Source: Phorcus lineatus (Eukaryota; Mollusca; Gastropoda; Trochida; Trochidae). Taken from it: DNA of 64,000 nt. The notes under the pieces were generated by a model that was given only the letters and a program-made list of their open reading frames with translations, searched no databases and was not told the origin of the DNA. The stretch covers positions 23,260,622 to 23,324,621 of the forward strand of contig OV121093.1 of NCBI GenBank assembly GCA_921293015.1, given 5' to 3'. Both the position numbers and the translations under genes were made by a program. Of the stretch, positions 37,901-47,334 are shown piece by piece; within the stretch, counting starts at the first letter, position 1, and every line of letters starts with the position of its first letter.

Positions 37901-40900
37901 AATTGAGCAATAATAATTTTGAGATGGTCCCCGGAAGGGAACTGGTTTCGTTATTTGATAACACAACATCATCATCTGAAGAAATGTCTTCGAAGTGTGG
38001 ATACTCGGCCATGTCTTCCCACTCAACAACAAAATTGCCATACATAATGTCTAAGTTGAATTAAGACCACCTTCCTTTTATACCAAATCCCAAGCTGATT
38101 GCGGTTTCAAACGTCTTGCACGTGAATTAAGCTGGTAACGTTGCACGTGCTTTAAGAATGTACTAGCTAGATGGTCACATTGCACGTGCATTAAGAATGT
38201 ACTGGCGAAATGGTAACGTTGCACGTGCATTAAGAATGTACCGGCAAGATGGTTACGTTGCACGTGCATTAAGAATGACCGGTGAACCAGTTGGGACCAT
38301 CTCAAATTTTGTTAAAGGATTTTGTTTTATTGAAAAACGTTTTTTGTGTTATAATTATGCAATGAAATACGAATGTTATTATCATAAACCAAAGCAGGTC
38401 ATACACAAAACACTTTAAACTAGGCTGTATTTTAAGTCAGATAACACACTCGTAACCGTACATTCGTGAAAACAATGTCCTCGCCGCTTCGCGGCTCGTA
38501 CATTCTTTTTCACGAATGTACGGTTACTTGTATGTTATCCTTAACATAGGCGTTATAATCGAATGTACTGATAGAAATGCATGTGTGTTACAACAATAAT
38601 GCATAGGCGGATGTGCTAATAAATGTGCATGTGTGTTACAACAATAACACATAGGCGGATGTGCTCATGGAATTAAATGTATGTTACAACAATACTACAT
38701 AGACGGATGTGCTTATAGAATTACATGTATGTTACAACAATAATACATAGGCGGATGTGCTGATAGAAATGCATGTATGTACAACAATAATACATAGGTG
38801 GATGTTCTAATAGAATTACATGTATGTTACAACAATAATACATAGGCGGATGTGCTAATAGAATTCCATGTATGTTACAACAATAATACATGGGCGGATG
38901 TGCTGATAGAAATGCATGTATGTTACAACAATAATACATAGGCGGATGTGCTTATAGAATTACATGTATGTTACAACAATAATGCATAGGCGGATGTGCT
39001 GATAGAATTACATGTGTGTTACAACAATACTACATAGGCGGATGTGCTAATAGCAATGCATGTATGTTACAACAACAATACATAGGCGGATGTGCTCATA
39101 GAATTACATGTATGTTACAACAATAACACATGGGCGGGTGTGCTAATAGAATTGCATGCATGTTACAACTACAATAGGGTATGCTATATTTTGGCATAGA
39201 ACTGACGAAAGCCTTACCGTCAAGTTTCCAATCCCAAAAGTATGTGCATGAGAATATGCACTTCTGTATAGAAGTATGGCAAATTGAGTTTCTCTGAATA
39301 AGTAAGTTTAATCGCATTTACAATTTACACTTAAAAATTATTACAGCAAGTAAAAACATTTGTAAGAAAAAAGAATAATAACATTTTTCAATTTCCCAAC
39401 TAAGTTGGTGTTTGAAGCCACGACGAAGAGTTACTACGAGCACGTGTTCGCCTCTCACCCCCGGTATCACGAGACTCAGGGCTACATCTCCCTGGATGAC
39501 GTGTACACCTTCACAGCCAGGTGTTCAGGTGGGGACATGATATAATCATTATTCAGTCTTCAGTGTATAAACAACGGATATTCTCCACATCTGTTAGGGT
39601 AATATTCGGATGCCGATGCAAATTACAGATGCCAAAGTCTCAATTTCTTTTTAAAAACTAGTGTGACGTCACACGCTTACCATTTCGAACGCCTGCAGTC
39701 ACGGGTAGCTCAATCTGAGTATTCCTAAGTATATGCATGACGATTAGTGTAGGAAGGGACGAGCCTAATTGCGCAGTTGTTTCGTGAATGGCTTGATCAA
39801 GCAGTGCCTGAACACTTTCATCGTTGCTTTAAATCAACCGGGGAAAACATTTCTTAGTAAATGGATTCAATGGGTTCAATCCAGTTTCATGTTTACCGAG
39901 GTACATTTTCCATAGTTTCATATTCATCCCGTCGCCGTCGCTAGCACTTACTCAAGTAAGTTCGAATCTGCCATTTTCATTTCCATTTAAAATCATGGAA
40001 TTTTGAAAGAATTCTCTAAAACACTTTAGGACGCTAAATACCAGTATGATCACAAAATGAATGAGAAAAGAAATTAGAACACTAGAACATTAGAATATTG
40101 CCTCTGGAGAAGAAGATGCGAATAGATTTGAAGTGCGTGACCCCCATGACCATTAATAGGGATCACAGGGTCATCAAATCTATAATCAGAATCCATTCAG
40201 ATTAGGAGTCTGCACACAAGGTTTCAGCCATCTGAAACTTTTCCACCTGGAGAGGACTATGAAAATAGTTGTTAAGGGCTTTGTCCCTGCGCCCCTCATT
40301 AGGTGTCAAAGGGTAACCAAATCTTTGAATTCAAATTCCCATCCGCTAAGTAGCCTGTACACATAGTTTAAGCTTCTAGGCCTTTTGCTTCCAGTGAAGA
40401 ATACGAAAATGGATGTGAGGGCGTAACCCCTGTGATCAGATGGACGGACGGACTTCGGACGCCATGCCATAAGCCCATCAAGCTTTTTAGGACAGATGAA
40501 CTAAATATATAATGTCTGCGTAACGCCATGTAAACTGTATCATCAGTATTTCTTTGTAAATGGGCCTACAAACTGAGAATAAACTTCTCCTAGATCAGCC
40601 ACTGTCATTCATACTAGCTTCTGAATTTATATTCCTACAAATTTTTTTTTATAATACTTGATTAGTGTTTTTTGTTAACCTTTTGGGGCTACTTATAATT
40701 CCTATATGTGTTAAAACACACAGGAGGTGTCTATCTTTGAATGAATTTTCAACAGAACGTCTGCCAGAGAAGTTGAAATAAGCTACTGGAAGACGGTACC
40801 AACATAATGAACAATGTTTAACTCTAATTTGTTGACGAAAAATTCAAAGTAAAAGTCGTGGGTCCATGTATAGTCCTTGTCGACACTCCCGTCACGTAGC

Positions 40901-41957
40901 TAGTTCAAAGGATAATCCGAAGCAAGGATGTGCATTTACAAAACTGTAGATGAATAGTAACATTTTCAAATTCTAATTTTACTCGACCTCAGGTGACATG
41001 ATGTAATTATTTATTTGGTCGTGTCTTACGATATAAGATTAACTATTGCGAGATTTGTATCTTAAAATAACCTGAAGCTTATCTCCATATCATCGTCAGA
41101 ATAAACACACGCTTTAAAATACAAAATAAAGCTCTTACTTAATCAAACATAGATCATTAACCAAACATCATTTAAATCCTGTAAGTTTAAATACGCATAA
41201 CATACATGTATGTACGTGTATGTAATAAATATCCACCAGACCTACCCGAGTGTCCAGCTGGCTCATACCATAGGCAGAGATTGAACCGGACCTCCTGCTA
41301 CACCATACACACAGAGACTCGAACCTGGACGAGCGCTCACCTCTCATGTAAACATGAACACCCGTCGTCCCATCTGGTCTCCGTCAACTCCATGGCGGAG
41401 CAGCGGTTCCTCGTCAATCTCATCACCACAGACACGGGTACTTTCTTTCTTCGTGCCACAGAAAGATGACAACACAATTCATTGGGGGGGGGGGGGGGGG
41501 GGGGGGACTTTCTCCCATCCCCTATAGGGTGAAGAAATATATGATAAATGATCAACGCAAAATGGTTCTTTTGTAGTTTTTATTTTGTCCAAAAAATAAA
41601 TTTCTCATGTCATTTCATCGTCATCATTATGGAATTATAAATATCCACAAATGGCATAATTTCGGGTTATTCATAGATACATCTATATATGCAATACCAG
41701 GTTACAAAGCAGCCGGCCAAACGGGTTTCTGGACGTCGGGAAATGACGAGGAGGGGAAAGTTTTCCGCTGGACTGGCCACGGCAACCCACAAGGACTGAA
41801 CTATACGAACTGGTTTCCAGGGCAACCGAATGACGTGGGTGGACATCAAGACTGCTTGCTGCTTCAGTACCCGGATGTTGATTATCAATGGGGAGATGTT
41901 GATTGCGGGGAGAGTCACCCTTTTATTTGTGAGGTTGATCTGGAAACCTCTGTGTAA
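34915..41957 (+). CDS. Secreted MAM plus C-type lectin domain protein (5' incomplete)
   Basis: Eight exons join in consistent phase: 34915-34970, 35578-35839, 36078-36230, 36737-36900, 37353-37469, 39405-39528, 41240-41437 and 41701-41957. They give 442 residues plus a split first codon. Residues 19-80 are helical (TEQVLALLKMTMTQL, VDEIVALQNQLANCH), followed by a Thr/Pro linker to about 106. One MAM domain (about 112-290) and one long-form C-type lectin domain (about 296-438, six Cys) follow. MAM domains mediate adhesion or oligomerisation, and lectin domains bind sugars or other ligands. The lectin site has QPN at the EPN/QPD position and WGD in place of WND, so calcium-dependent binding is possible but not assured. 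The helical part may oligomerise. TAA is followed by AATAAA at 41973-41978. The signal-peptide exon is missing, and a secreted innate-immune or matrix role is inference. Confidence 0.88.
35578..35839 (+). CDS. Lectin gene exon b (helical region and linker)
   Basis: It starts after ATGACAG and reads DDGSQHAAEDSAQTEQVLAL onward. An amphipathic helical stretch with hydrophobic heptads is followed by a linker rich in Thr, Ser and Pro (KTTTPIALSSTSTTTGKPTP), probably O-glycosylated. The donor is GTAAGAGT, phase 1. The open frame running past the donor to a stop is intronic. Confidence 0.75.
36078..36230 (+). CDS. Lectin gene exon c (MAM, first part)
   Basis: The acceptor TTCTTTTCCTACTCCAG is strong. 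The peptide includes FCDFEDGNNCGF, then VWTKGQGRQSSGPQDDHT, the hallmark MAM opening (C.FE...CG, GP..DHT). Donor GTAAAC, phase 1. Confidence 0.92.
36615..36713 (+). other. Candidate Ly6-like signal-peptide exon within an intron
   Basis: An ATG-initiated frame reads MKAFGCGSIALSVIVPVVLA then DRCFVCNT. That is a plausible signal peptide followed by a C..C start like that of three-finger (Ly6/uPAR) proteins. A possible donor (GTGAAG) follows CNT. No second Ly6 exon was found, and the region lies inside the lectin gene intron, so this may be chance. Confidence 0.2.
36737..36900 (+). CDS. Lectin gene exon d (MAM, middle)
   Basis: It reads HYMFIDTYKAAIWFQRESFF then QPADFYCIKFWYYMNGRDTQ and NFRVYAK. 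This matches the central MAM block (GHYM..DT, C..FWY.M.G). The exon apparently ends AAG before GCATGC, a GC donor. The only GT nearby (36889) would delete four residues that the family normally has. Confidence 0.88.
37353..37469 (+). CDS. Lectin gene exon e (MAM, third part)
   Basis: A 39-codon, phase-0 exon reading IANGRGLGYPVWTRFGQQGA then DWILGEVELGW. It matches the MAM segment G.PVW.R.G.QG.DW...EVEL. Donor GTACGT. Confidence 0.9.
38107..38280 (+). repeat. 39-bp minisatellite with CACGTG
   Basis: Four to five copies of a 39-bp unit containing TTGCACGTGCATTAAGAATG. CACGTG cores fall at 38119, 38144, 38183, 38222 and 38261, the last four spaced exactly 39 bp. The array lies in the lectin gene intron 37470-39404. 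Confidence 0.93.
38440..38539. repeat. 100-bp hairpin (inverted repeat)
   Basis: Two 33-nt arms (38440-38472 and 38507-38539) are reverse complements with three mismatches. The inner 21 nt (GTAACCGTACATTCGTGAAA and one more) are perfect. The 34-nt loop contains a second small hairpin, GCCGCTTCGCGGC. This could be a foldback element or a structured transcript. Confidence 0.85.
38545..39172 (+). repeat. 48-bp minisatellite, about 13 copies
   Basis: The unit includes TTACAACAATAATACATAGG then CGGATGTGCTGATAGAAT. The GGCGG mark recurs every 48 bp, with one 47-bp step near 38800. Because 48 is divisible by three, repetitive frames open on the - strand (16-residue MYYCCNIH units); these are not taken as genes. 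The array lies in the lectin gene intron. Confidence 0.95.
39405..39528 (+). CDS. Lectin gene exon f (MAM, end)
   Basis: It reads LVFEATTKSYYEHVFASHPR then GYISLDDVYTFTARCS. This is the terminal MAM block (VFEA...., G.I..DD....C). Donor GTGGGG, phase 1. Phase-1 introns on both sides make the MAM unit symmetric and able to shuffle. Confidence 0.92.
39529..41239 (+). other. Intron between MAM and lectin domains
   Basis: A 1.7-kb intron. I saw no extra domain exon or mobile element end in it. Confidence 0.5.
41240..41437 (+). CDS. Lectin gene exon g (C-type lectin, first half)
   Basis: Starts in phase 1 after CCACCAG and reads LPECPAGSYHRQ, RTSCYTIHTETRTWTSAH, LSCKHEH and HLVSVNSMAEQRFLVNLI. 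CPAGSY, W..A...C and LVS..S..E are standard lectin-fold positions. Donor GTACTT, phase 1. The frame beyond the donor is intronic. Confidence 0.92.
41484..41506 (+). repeat. G23 homopolymer in lectin intron
   Basis: Twenty-three consecutive G, 46 nt after the end of lectin exon g and inside the 263-nt intron. Confidence 0.95.
41701..41957 (+). CDS. Lectin gene terminal exon (C-type lectin, second half)
   Basis: Phase-1 acceptor ATACCAG. It reads TGFWTSGNDEEGKVFRWTG, then NYTNWFPGQPND, HQDCLLL, YQWGDVDCGESHPFICEV and DLETSV, then TAA. All three remaining conserved Cys are present. The stop overlaps a GTAAGT that could act as a donor, but AATAAA 15 nt after the stop favours termination here. 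Confidence 0.93.
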
Positions 41958-41972
41958 GTTGATGTATTCTTG

Positions 41973-41978
41973 AATAAA
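41973..41978 (+). promoter_or_regulatory. Polyadenylation signal of lectin gene
   Basis: AATAAA lies 15 nt after the stop codon. The implied 3' UTR is very short. Confidence 0.6.
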
Positions 41979-42587
41979 GGAATTGCCCTATTAAAATAAT
42001 TCAAATTTCAATGATTCGTGTAAATAATTTTCAACTCATCATTAAGCTATAGCCCGATATGCACATTGGAAAACACCAATATAAGATTCAATTAGGAATG
42101 TACCCCTTGATTATTGGTCTTGACAATATACAGTAGCATTGCAGTGGCAATACACCTGGAAATTGGAAACGCATATTTGATCCCTCCTGGGAGGGTTTGA
42201 AAATGATATCATTCTCTGGTAGGTTTTATTGACTATGCATGGTAGAATAGCAATTTATCATCTTAGTGGTACCATGCGACACGGCCATGTCTCGCTGCCT
42301 ATGGTTCCAGCAGCGATAAGGTCATGATCGACCCGTTGCTTGGAGATGTATGTCTCCTTTGTGTTATTTGACGCTCTAATATTGATGGACATGTTCAACA
42401 TTGAATCGTATATTGGCTCTGAGTTTTATAACAGAATCAAATTGTCGTGACTATCGAGATATCTATGAATCTTCATTATGGTGAATGCTTGATTTTGAAA
42501 TTTGTCCTGACTTTTGATTTAATTTAAATCTAAAACAATGTATATATATTGTTTATATTCAAACTAACATCGACCGTTATCAGGCCC
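41979..42587. other. DNA downstream of lectin gene, no gene seen
   Basis: No exon, repeat end or RNA gene was recognised. Confidence 0.4.
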
Positions 42588-42627
42588 TGTTATGTGATTC
42601 CGGGGTCAGATGACACGGGTGATAAGT

Positions 42628-42666
42628 CTAGAAAAGAACACCAACAGCTTGACATCAACTTGGACT
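42628..42666 (-). repeat. Exact 39-bp repeat, copy without promoter
   Basis: Identical over all 39 positions to 46821-46859, and both flanks differ from the very next base. On the - strand it starts AGTCCAAGTTGATG and ends TTCTTTTCTAG, then runs into ACTTATCACCC. It has no TATA box at -30 and no GT after CTAG. Its limits coincide with the inferred transcription start and splice donor of the other copy, which points to an RNA intermediate. Confidence 0.85.
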
Positions 42667-42951
42667 CAATTTATTCATAAAACAATTCCTCAACATAGAT
42701 ACTTCAATTAGATATTTATCATAACCAGGATTACATAAAAGTATATTAATAATCAAATTGATATAAAAGCAACCACATATAAGACATATCATTTAAAAAG
42801 TATTTAAATTTATTCTTCATTAGTAAGTATAGTGATAAGCCTTGTGCTCGGCTGCTAGCTTGCCTCACATAAGGGTCATTATACAATACTGCAATTAACC
42901 TTACTTCAATAACAAAATATTTACGATAATTTGTGAAACATTATGATAACA

Positions 42952-44496
42952 AAGACAGACAGACAGACAGATATTTTATTTTAGTCTCACCTCGTTACAA
43001 TGATTCACGGTATAAACACCTAAAAGGATCATATATACAGATATAAGTCAAATCACAAAGTCAAAAAAGCATATAAAAAGTAACAAGCCACCAATTATAG
43101 GGTTATGAGAGACTCTACATATTTAAAATATTAAAAAAAAGTACAATAAGAGCTATAAATCTTAAAAATTGTATACCTTAAATTACGAGTACAGAAAAGA
43201 TTTTCTTTTCGATAAAATACTAAAGCAGGTTTTGGCACTTAAATATATCACAGCTTGGGTAGACAAGATAAAACTGACTTTCCGAGGGTCATCAAATCTT
43301 CCTCTATAATCCTATATTTTCGCAATAATGTTTCTCTTTCTGTTTCATACAAAGGACATCTTAATAATGCATGTTCCTCGTCTTCTACTCCATTGTGACA
43401 AACAGGACATATTCTCTCAGTTACCGGCATGTTCGTGTATCGTCCAGTTTCTATCTTCAGGGGAGCCACCCCACTCCTGAACTTGGCTAGAGCTGACCTG
43501 TATCCTCTAGGCATGGGCTTTCGCACATATTCTTCTGTTTCGTATTGGTTCTTAAAGGTGTTGTAAGTTCTGAGTTTATTTCCTCCTGTCCCTCTCTTTC
43601 CATTCTGTTGTACAATTTCACTTGTCCAATTTTCTCTAAAAAGCTTAAAAGTTTTCTTTTTGATGGCGTCTTCTACGAACTTACTTCCATATACTCCGTC
43701 CAAGGGGATTACATGCGTGAGACCAGATTCCTGTAGCTTCTTATGCATTCGTAGTGTCCTGTTGTGTTTCCGTCTTACTGCCCATTGATGACTCCACTTG
43801 AATATCTTGTAGTTAATACGGTGTTGGTCCATTCTCCTGAGACGCATATATTGGCGTGTAACTGATCCCCACTGCCGCACTGATGTTGGGACCCAGCCCA
43901 TATCTCCCGCATATTTCCGAAGACCTAGGAAGAATCTCACGGCACGGTTGTGGACAGCCTCTATATATGACATACTGTATGTTCCCCAAATGTTAGAACC
44001 GTAGTCAATCACCGACCATACCATAGCGTCATATAGTTTGGTAAAAGTTCTGAATTCCATGCCACCTAGCAGTTTGAACTTGGATATTAAAAGCCCGAGG
44101 GCTCTACTAGCGGAACTTGCTGCTGCCTTAGCCATTCTTTTGAAATCCAAGTGCTCAGTGAGAAGAATTCCTAAATATGTGTATTTTTCCGTTATTTCCA
44201 TCTGTTCTCTTCCACACTTGAAAACCGCCGATGTTCTTTCTATTTTTGCACCACGGAAATGTATCACTTTAGATTTAGCATAATTCACAGACATATCATT
44301 CTTCAAACACCAGCTGTTAAGGCAATCTAACAACATGTTTAGATCATTTTCTGATTCAGCCAACAATACTATGTCATCAGCGTAGGCTAAGATTCCCAAA
44401 TTACATTCTCCAACTGAAACACCAATGTCCAAACTATTAATAACAGTCAATAGGTCATTTAAATACAAATTGAACAACACAGGAGACAATAAGCAG
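42952..44496 (-). mobile_element. LINE B, 3' part: RT end, thumb and Cys-rich tail
   Basis: The frame (43248-44508) reads LLSPVLFNLYLNDLL, GILAYADDIVLLAESENDLN (YADD box), YTYLGILLTEHLDFKRMA, VWSVIDYGSNIWGTYSMSYI and a C-terminal ICPVCHNGVEDEEHALLRCP zinc-like motif, ending CLPKL at 43248. It is the same clade as LINE A but has the C-terminal region LINE A lacks. A 3' UTR follows to a (CTGT)n tail at 42955-42972 (GACA on +), typical of microsatellite-ended non-LTR elements. This portion has an uninterrupted frame. Confidence 0.92.
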
Positions 44497-45287
44497 TGGT
44501 TTGAAGGAAGTCTAAAAAACAATGCGTTAGCATTATAAAATCTAAATTCTAATTATAAACATCGTTTCGGTATCATTAGCAGATCGCCCAAACGCAACTT
44601 TGATGTTGTCTTCAAGTTGCGACCGCTGCACGAGAACTTCGGCCACGTGCGTCTCGGCAGTGATAGATTTTCAAGCCAATTGCGGCATTCTGACTTTAGC
44701 GTCTGTATTGTAAGGACGTGTCAGATTTAGATAGATTTAGATAGTTTTTCCCCAACAATTTGATTAGATAGCTTTGTTGGCGGCAATTGGAATTAACAAT
44801 TGCAAAGGATACAAACTTTCAATGTAGTTTGTTATAGAATATGAGATAGTCAATTGTAATCTGATAGTACTTATTCTTTTGTTGTAGATAGTTGACAAAT
44901 ATGTAAATATTATCTCGGGGTTTTGCACATTAGGTTTCTTTTCTCATTTTCCATCAGTTTTCGACAGTTAATAAGTGTTATCACGTTTAGTTGTTTAGTT
45001 ATTCAATTACGACACTCATACAAAAATAAATGTAATCACGTTTAGTTCCTTGACACATAACAGTTTCTATCATACATTCGTTCCTCTCTTACTATGCCTT
45101 TCTTTCTATCTTTTCTTTCCTTCTTTCTATTCTTTTCTCCCTGATCTGTCTACATTCTCGGGAGAGTGTTAAAGTGGTGAAGGATTGTTGACAGCACATT
45201 CTTAAACCCAAACTCACTCACTTAAATCTCCTTTCTTTCTCTATAGTATCACGCTTCCACTTTCGTCCACAACCATTAGCATCCAGA
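44497..45287. mobile_element. 791-bp insertion inside LINE B
   Basis: LINE B is interrupted exactly between GLKQGC and LLSPVLF. The block is flanked by near-identical 8-bp sequences, ATAAGCAG (left) and ACAAGCAG (right), a likely target duplication with one change. No inverted ends or coding domain are evident. Its right third (about 45060-45225) resembles the pyrimidine-rich body of repeat family B (ACTATGCCTTTC, CTGATCTGTC, ACTCACTCACTT). Confidence 0.65.
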
Positions 45288-46110
45288 ACAAGCAGCCTTG
45301 TTTAAGACCACTGTCCACGTCGAACCATGGCGTGTGTCTTCCATTTATGCGAACACAACACATAACCTGTTTGTAGAGTGAAGTTATTGCACCGAACATC
45401 TTGCCTTTAATACCTATGTCCTGCAGTTTCTCCCATAGGACTCCTCTGTTGATGTAATCATATGCTTTGCGAAAGTCAATAAAAGCTGCATATGTTGACT
45501 TGCCCATAGATTTAGGAGTTTCAATTATTGAAGTAATGGACGTGACATTATCAATAGTTGATCTTCCTTTCCTGAAACCGTTTTGGCTGTCATCTATTAA
45601 AGCTTGGCTTTCAGTAAATCTATTGAGTCTTTCATTTAAAATGCTACAGTAAAGTTTATAACTTGCACATGTCAGTGACAACCCCCTATAAGAGAGCGGG
45701 TCTCTCTTGTCCTCTGTAGACGACTTTGGAATTGGGTTTATCACAGCCTTCGTCCACTCTGATGGTATGCATCCTTTCTCAAAGCAGATATTAAAGAGTC
45801 TATGTAAATATACTGTAAATTTCTCATTCTTCACAACTTCCATAGGGATATTATCCAAACCCGGAGCTTTGCCAATTTTTGCCTTCCTCATCGCTAGTTT
45901 GATCTCATCTTGTGATATGACGTCACTCATACTGACGTCATCGTCCGATGTAGGCGGAGCTTTCCAGTCTTGAGGATGAATTCCTTTCGTGTTGAGGGTG
46001 TCCGAGTACGCCTTATACCATGTGTCCATGACCTTGTCAGTATCGTTACTAATGGACCCATATTCTAGTTTAACCTCCATGGGGAATATATGAATGATGA
46101 GTGGAAGAGC
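45288..46110 (-). mobile_element. LINE B, 5' part: linker and RT start
   Basis: The frame begins near 46080 (MEVKLEYGSI) and reads GKAPGLDNIPMEVVKNEKFT, SYRGLSLTCASYKLYCSILN, QNGFRKGRSTIDNVTSITSI, YAAFIDFRKAYDYINRGVLW and SGLKQGC, where the insertion cuts it. The endonuclease and ORF1 are absent, so the copy is 5'-truncated at about 46110, the usual outcome of incomplete reverse transcription. Confidence 0.9.
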
Positions 46111-46820
46111 CTTGTTTTTAATCTATCCTACTGAACCGTAACTAATCCGAAACGCTAATCTAATCAGAGGATATTAGTTCACTCTAATTAGCGCATGCTG
46201 CGGCACCCCAGCTTAAAAGTTACTGATATGGTGTGCGCATGCGCAACAACGTAATACCTGGAGCTTGGAGTCAAGAGTTTAGATTACAGACTGAGTGTAT
46301 AACTGTCAACTGATAAACTCCAATACAGCTCTGTTGTCTTGGAGGAATACCCCTGTATACATATTATAAATAAGGGCATATATAACCCTAGATATACAAA
46401 CACTGGATTACGTGATATTTGTAATACGAGTACTTGCAATAGTAATTTGTATTCCGAATCGTTGTAATCCACGTTTATGACGCATATCAAAGACGTCCCC
46501 AAATACACGTACAATATAACGATATAAAGTCGATACAATAAAACATTTTGTCCGTATAGACTAGCTAGCCATGTCTCCCTTTTCACGAATAGAAAATATC
46601 ATTCAGATGTTAGCCTGTTCTACTAACTGGATCTTAATAATGTCTGATCTTTAAATCCCTGATTCATAATACACCTAACCTAACCAACAAACTTTAACAT
46701 AACAATTTGCTAAAACAGAAATAACGAGACTTTATGTTCAATAAAAGGAGTGACCAGTTGATACATAGAATAATAACAACAGTTAACCTAACAAATGTAG
46801 CAGTACCAAATTCAACTCAC
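46111..46820. other. DNA between LINE B and first exon, no gene seen
   Basis: If the 39-bp exon at 46821-46859 is real, this is the start of its first intron (donor GTGAGT at 46815-46820 on the - strand). No acceptor with a coding exon was recognised to the left. Confidence 0.4.
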
Positions 46821-46859
46821 CTAGAAAAGAACACCAACAGCTTGACATCAACTTGGACT
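46821..46859 (-). other. Putative 39-nt first exon (5' leader) of unknown gene
   Basis: On the - strand, AGTCCAAGTTGATG...TTCTTTTCTAG is preceded by TATAAAA 30 nt upstream and an initiator-like GCAGTCC, and is followed at once by a GTGAGTTG donor. The same 39 bp recur exactly at 42628-42666. The best simple reading is a non-coding first exon of a host or mobile-element gene. It has no ATG-initiated frame of note (one ATG, in GATGTC). Confidence 0.5.
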
Positions 46860-46882
46860 GCTGAAGTAAAGGCATGTTGGGG

Positions 46883-46889
46883 TTTTATA
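46883..46889 (-). promoter_or_regulatory. TATA box upstream of 39-nt exon
   Basis: TATAAAA on the - strand with its first T 30 nt upstream of the inferred start at 46859, the canonical spacing. A perfect YY1-type CCGCCATTTTGG lies at 46986-46997, about 130 nt upstream. Confidence 0.5.
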
Positions 46890-47334
46890 GAAGCGCTGGT
46901 GAGCCTACGGTCAGAGGTGATGCGACCTACCGTCCATAAATGGCTAGGGTTTATGTGGCTAGCCATGCCGGTTCTTAGATTTATTCCAAAATGGCGGACG
47001 TTAATTAAAATGACCACGTTCTACTTCCCATTTAAATCATATAATACTGAATAATTTGCAACTAAAAATAGATGAATATAGCACAATAATAAAACCATCA
47101 ATTTAAAAAAATAATACTTTCTTCATAAAGTTTTAAACTAAGTATTAAATTCAATGAATTGAAGACAAACGTTAATCCAAATGAGCATCGAAAGTAAATA
47201 TGGTATTATGTCAATGTTCTATTTCAAATTCAAACATTTGGCTACACTTCACTAAAAGACGTTTCATTTTTTATCCAGTTTATCATTTAAAACAGTCATC
47301 GTAGTTACCTTTGAAAAAAAAGTAAACGTTTATC

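Noticed and set aside
38721-39317. - strand repetitive frames MYYCCNIH...HPP
   Set aside because: Produced by a 48-bp minisatellite in an intron; no start, promoter or splice support.
42588-42951. Possible LTR with TGTTATG...ATAACA ends including the left 39-bp repeat
   Set aside because: Flanks do not match as a target duplication, and the right edge abuts the (GACA)n tail of LINE B, which explains it better.
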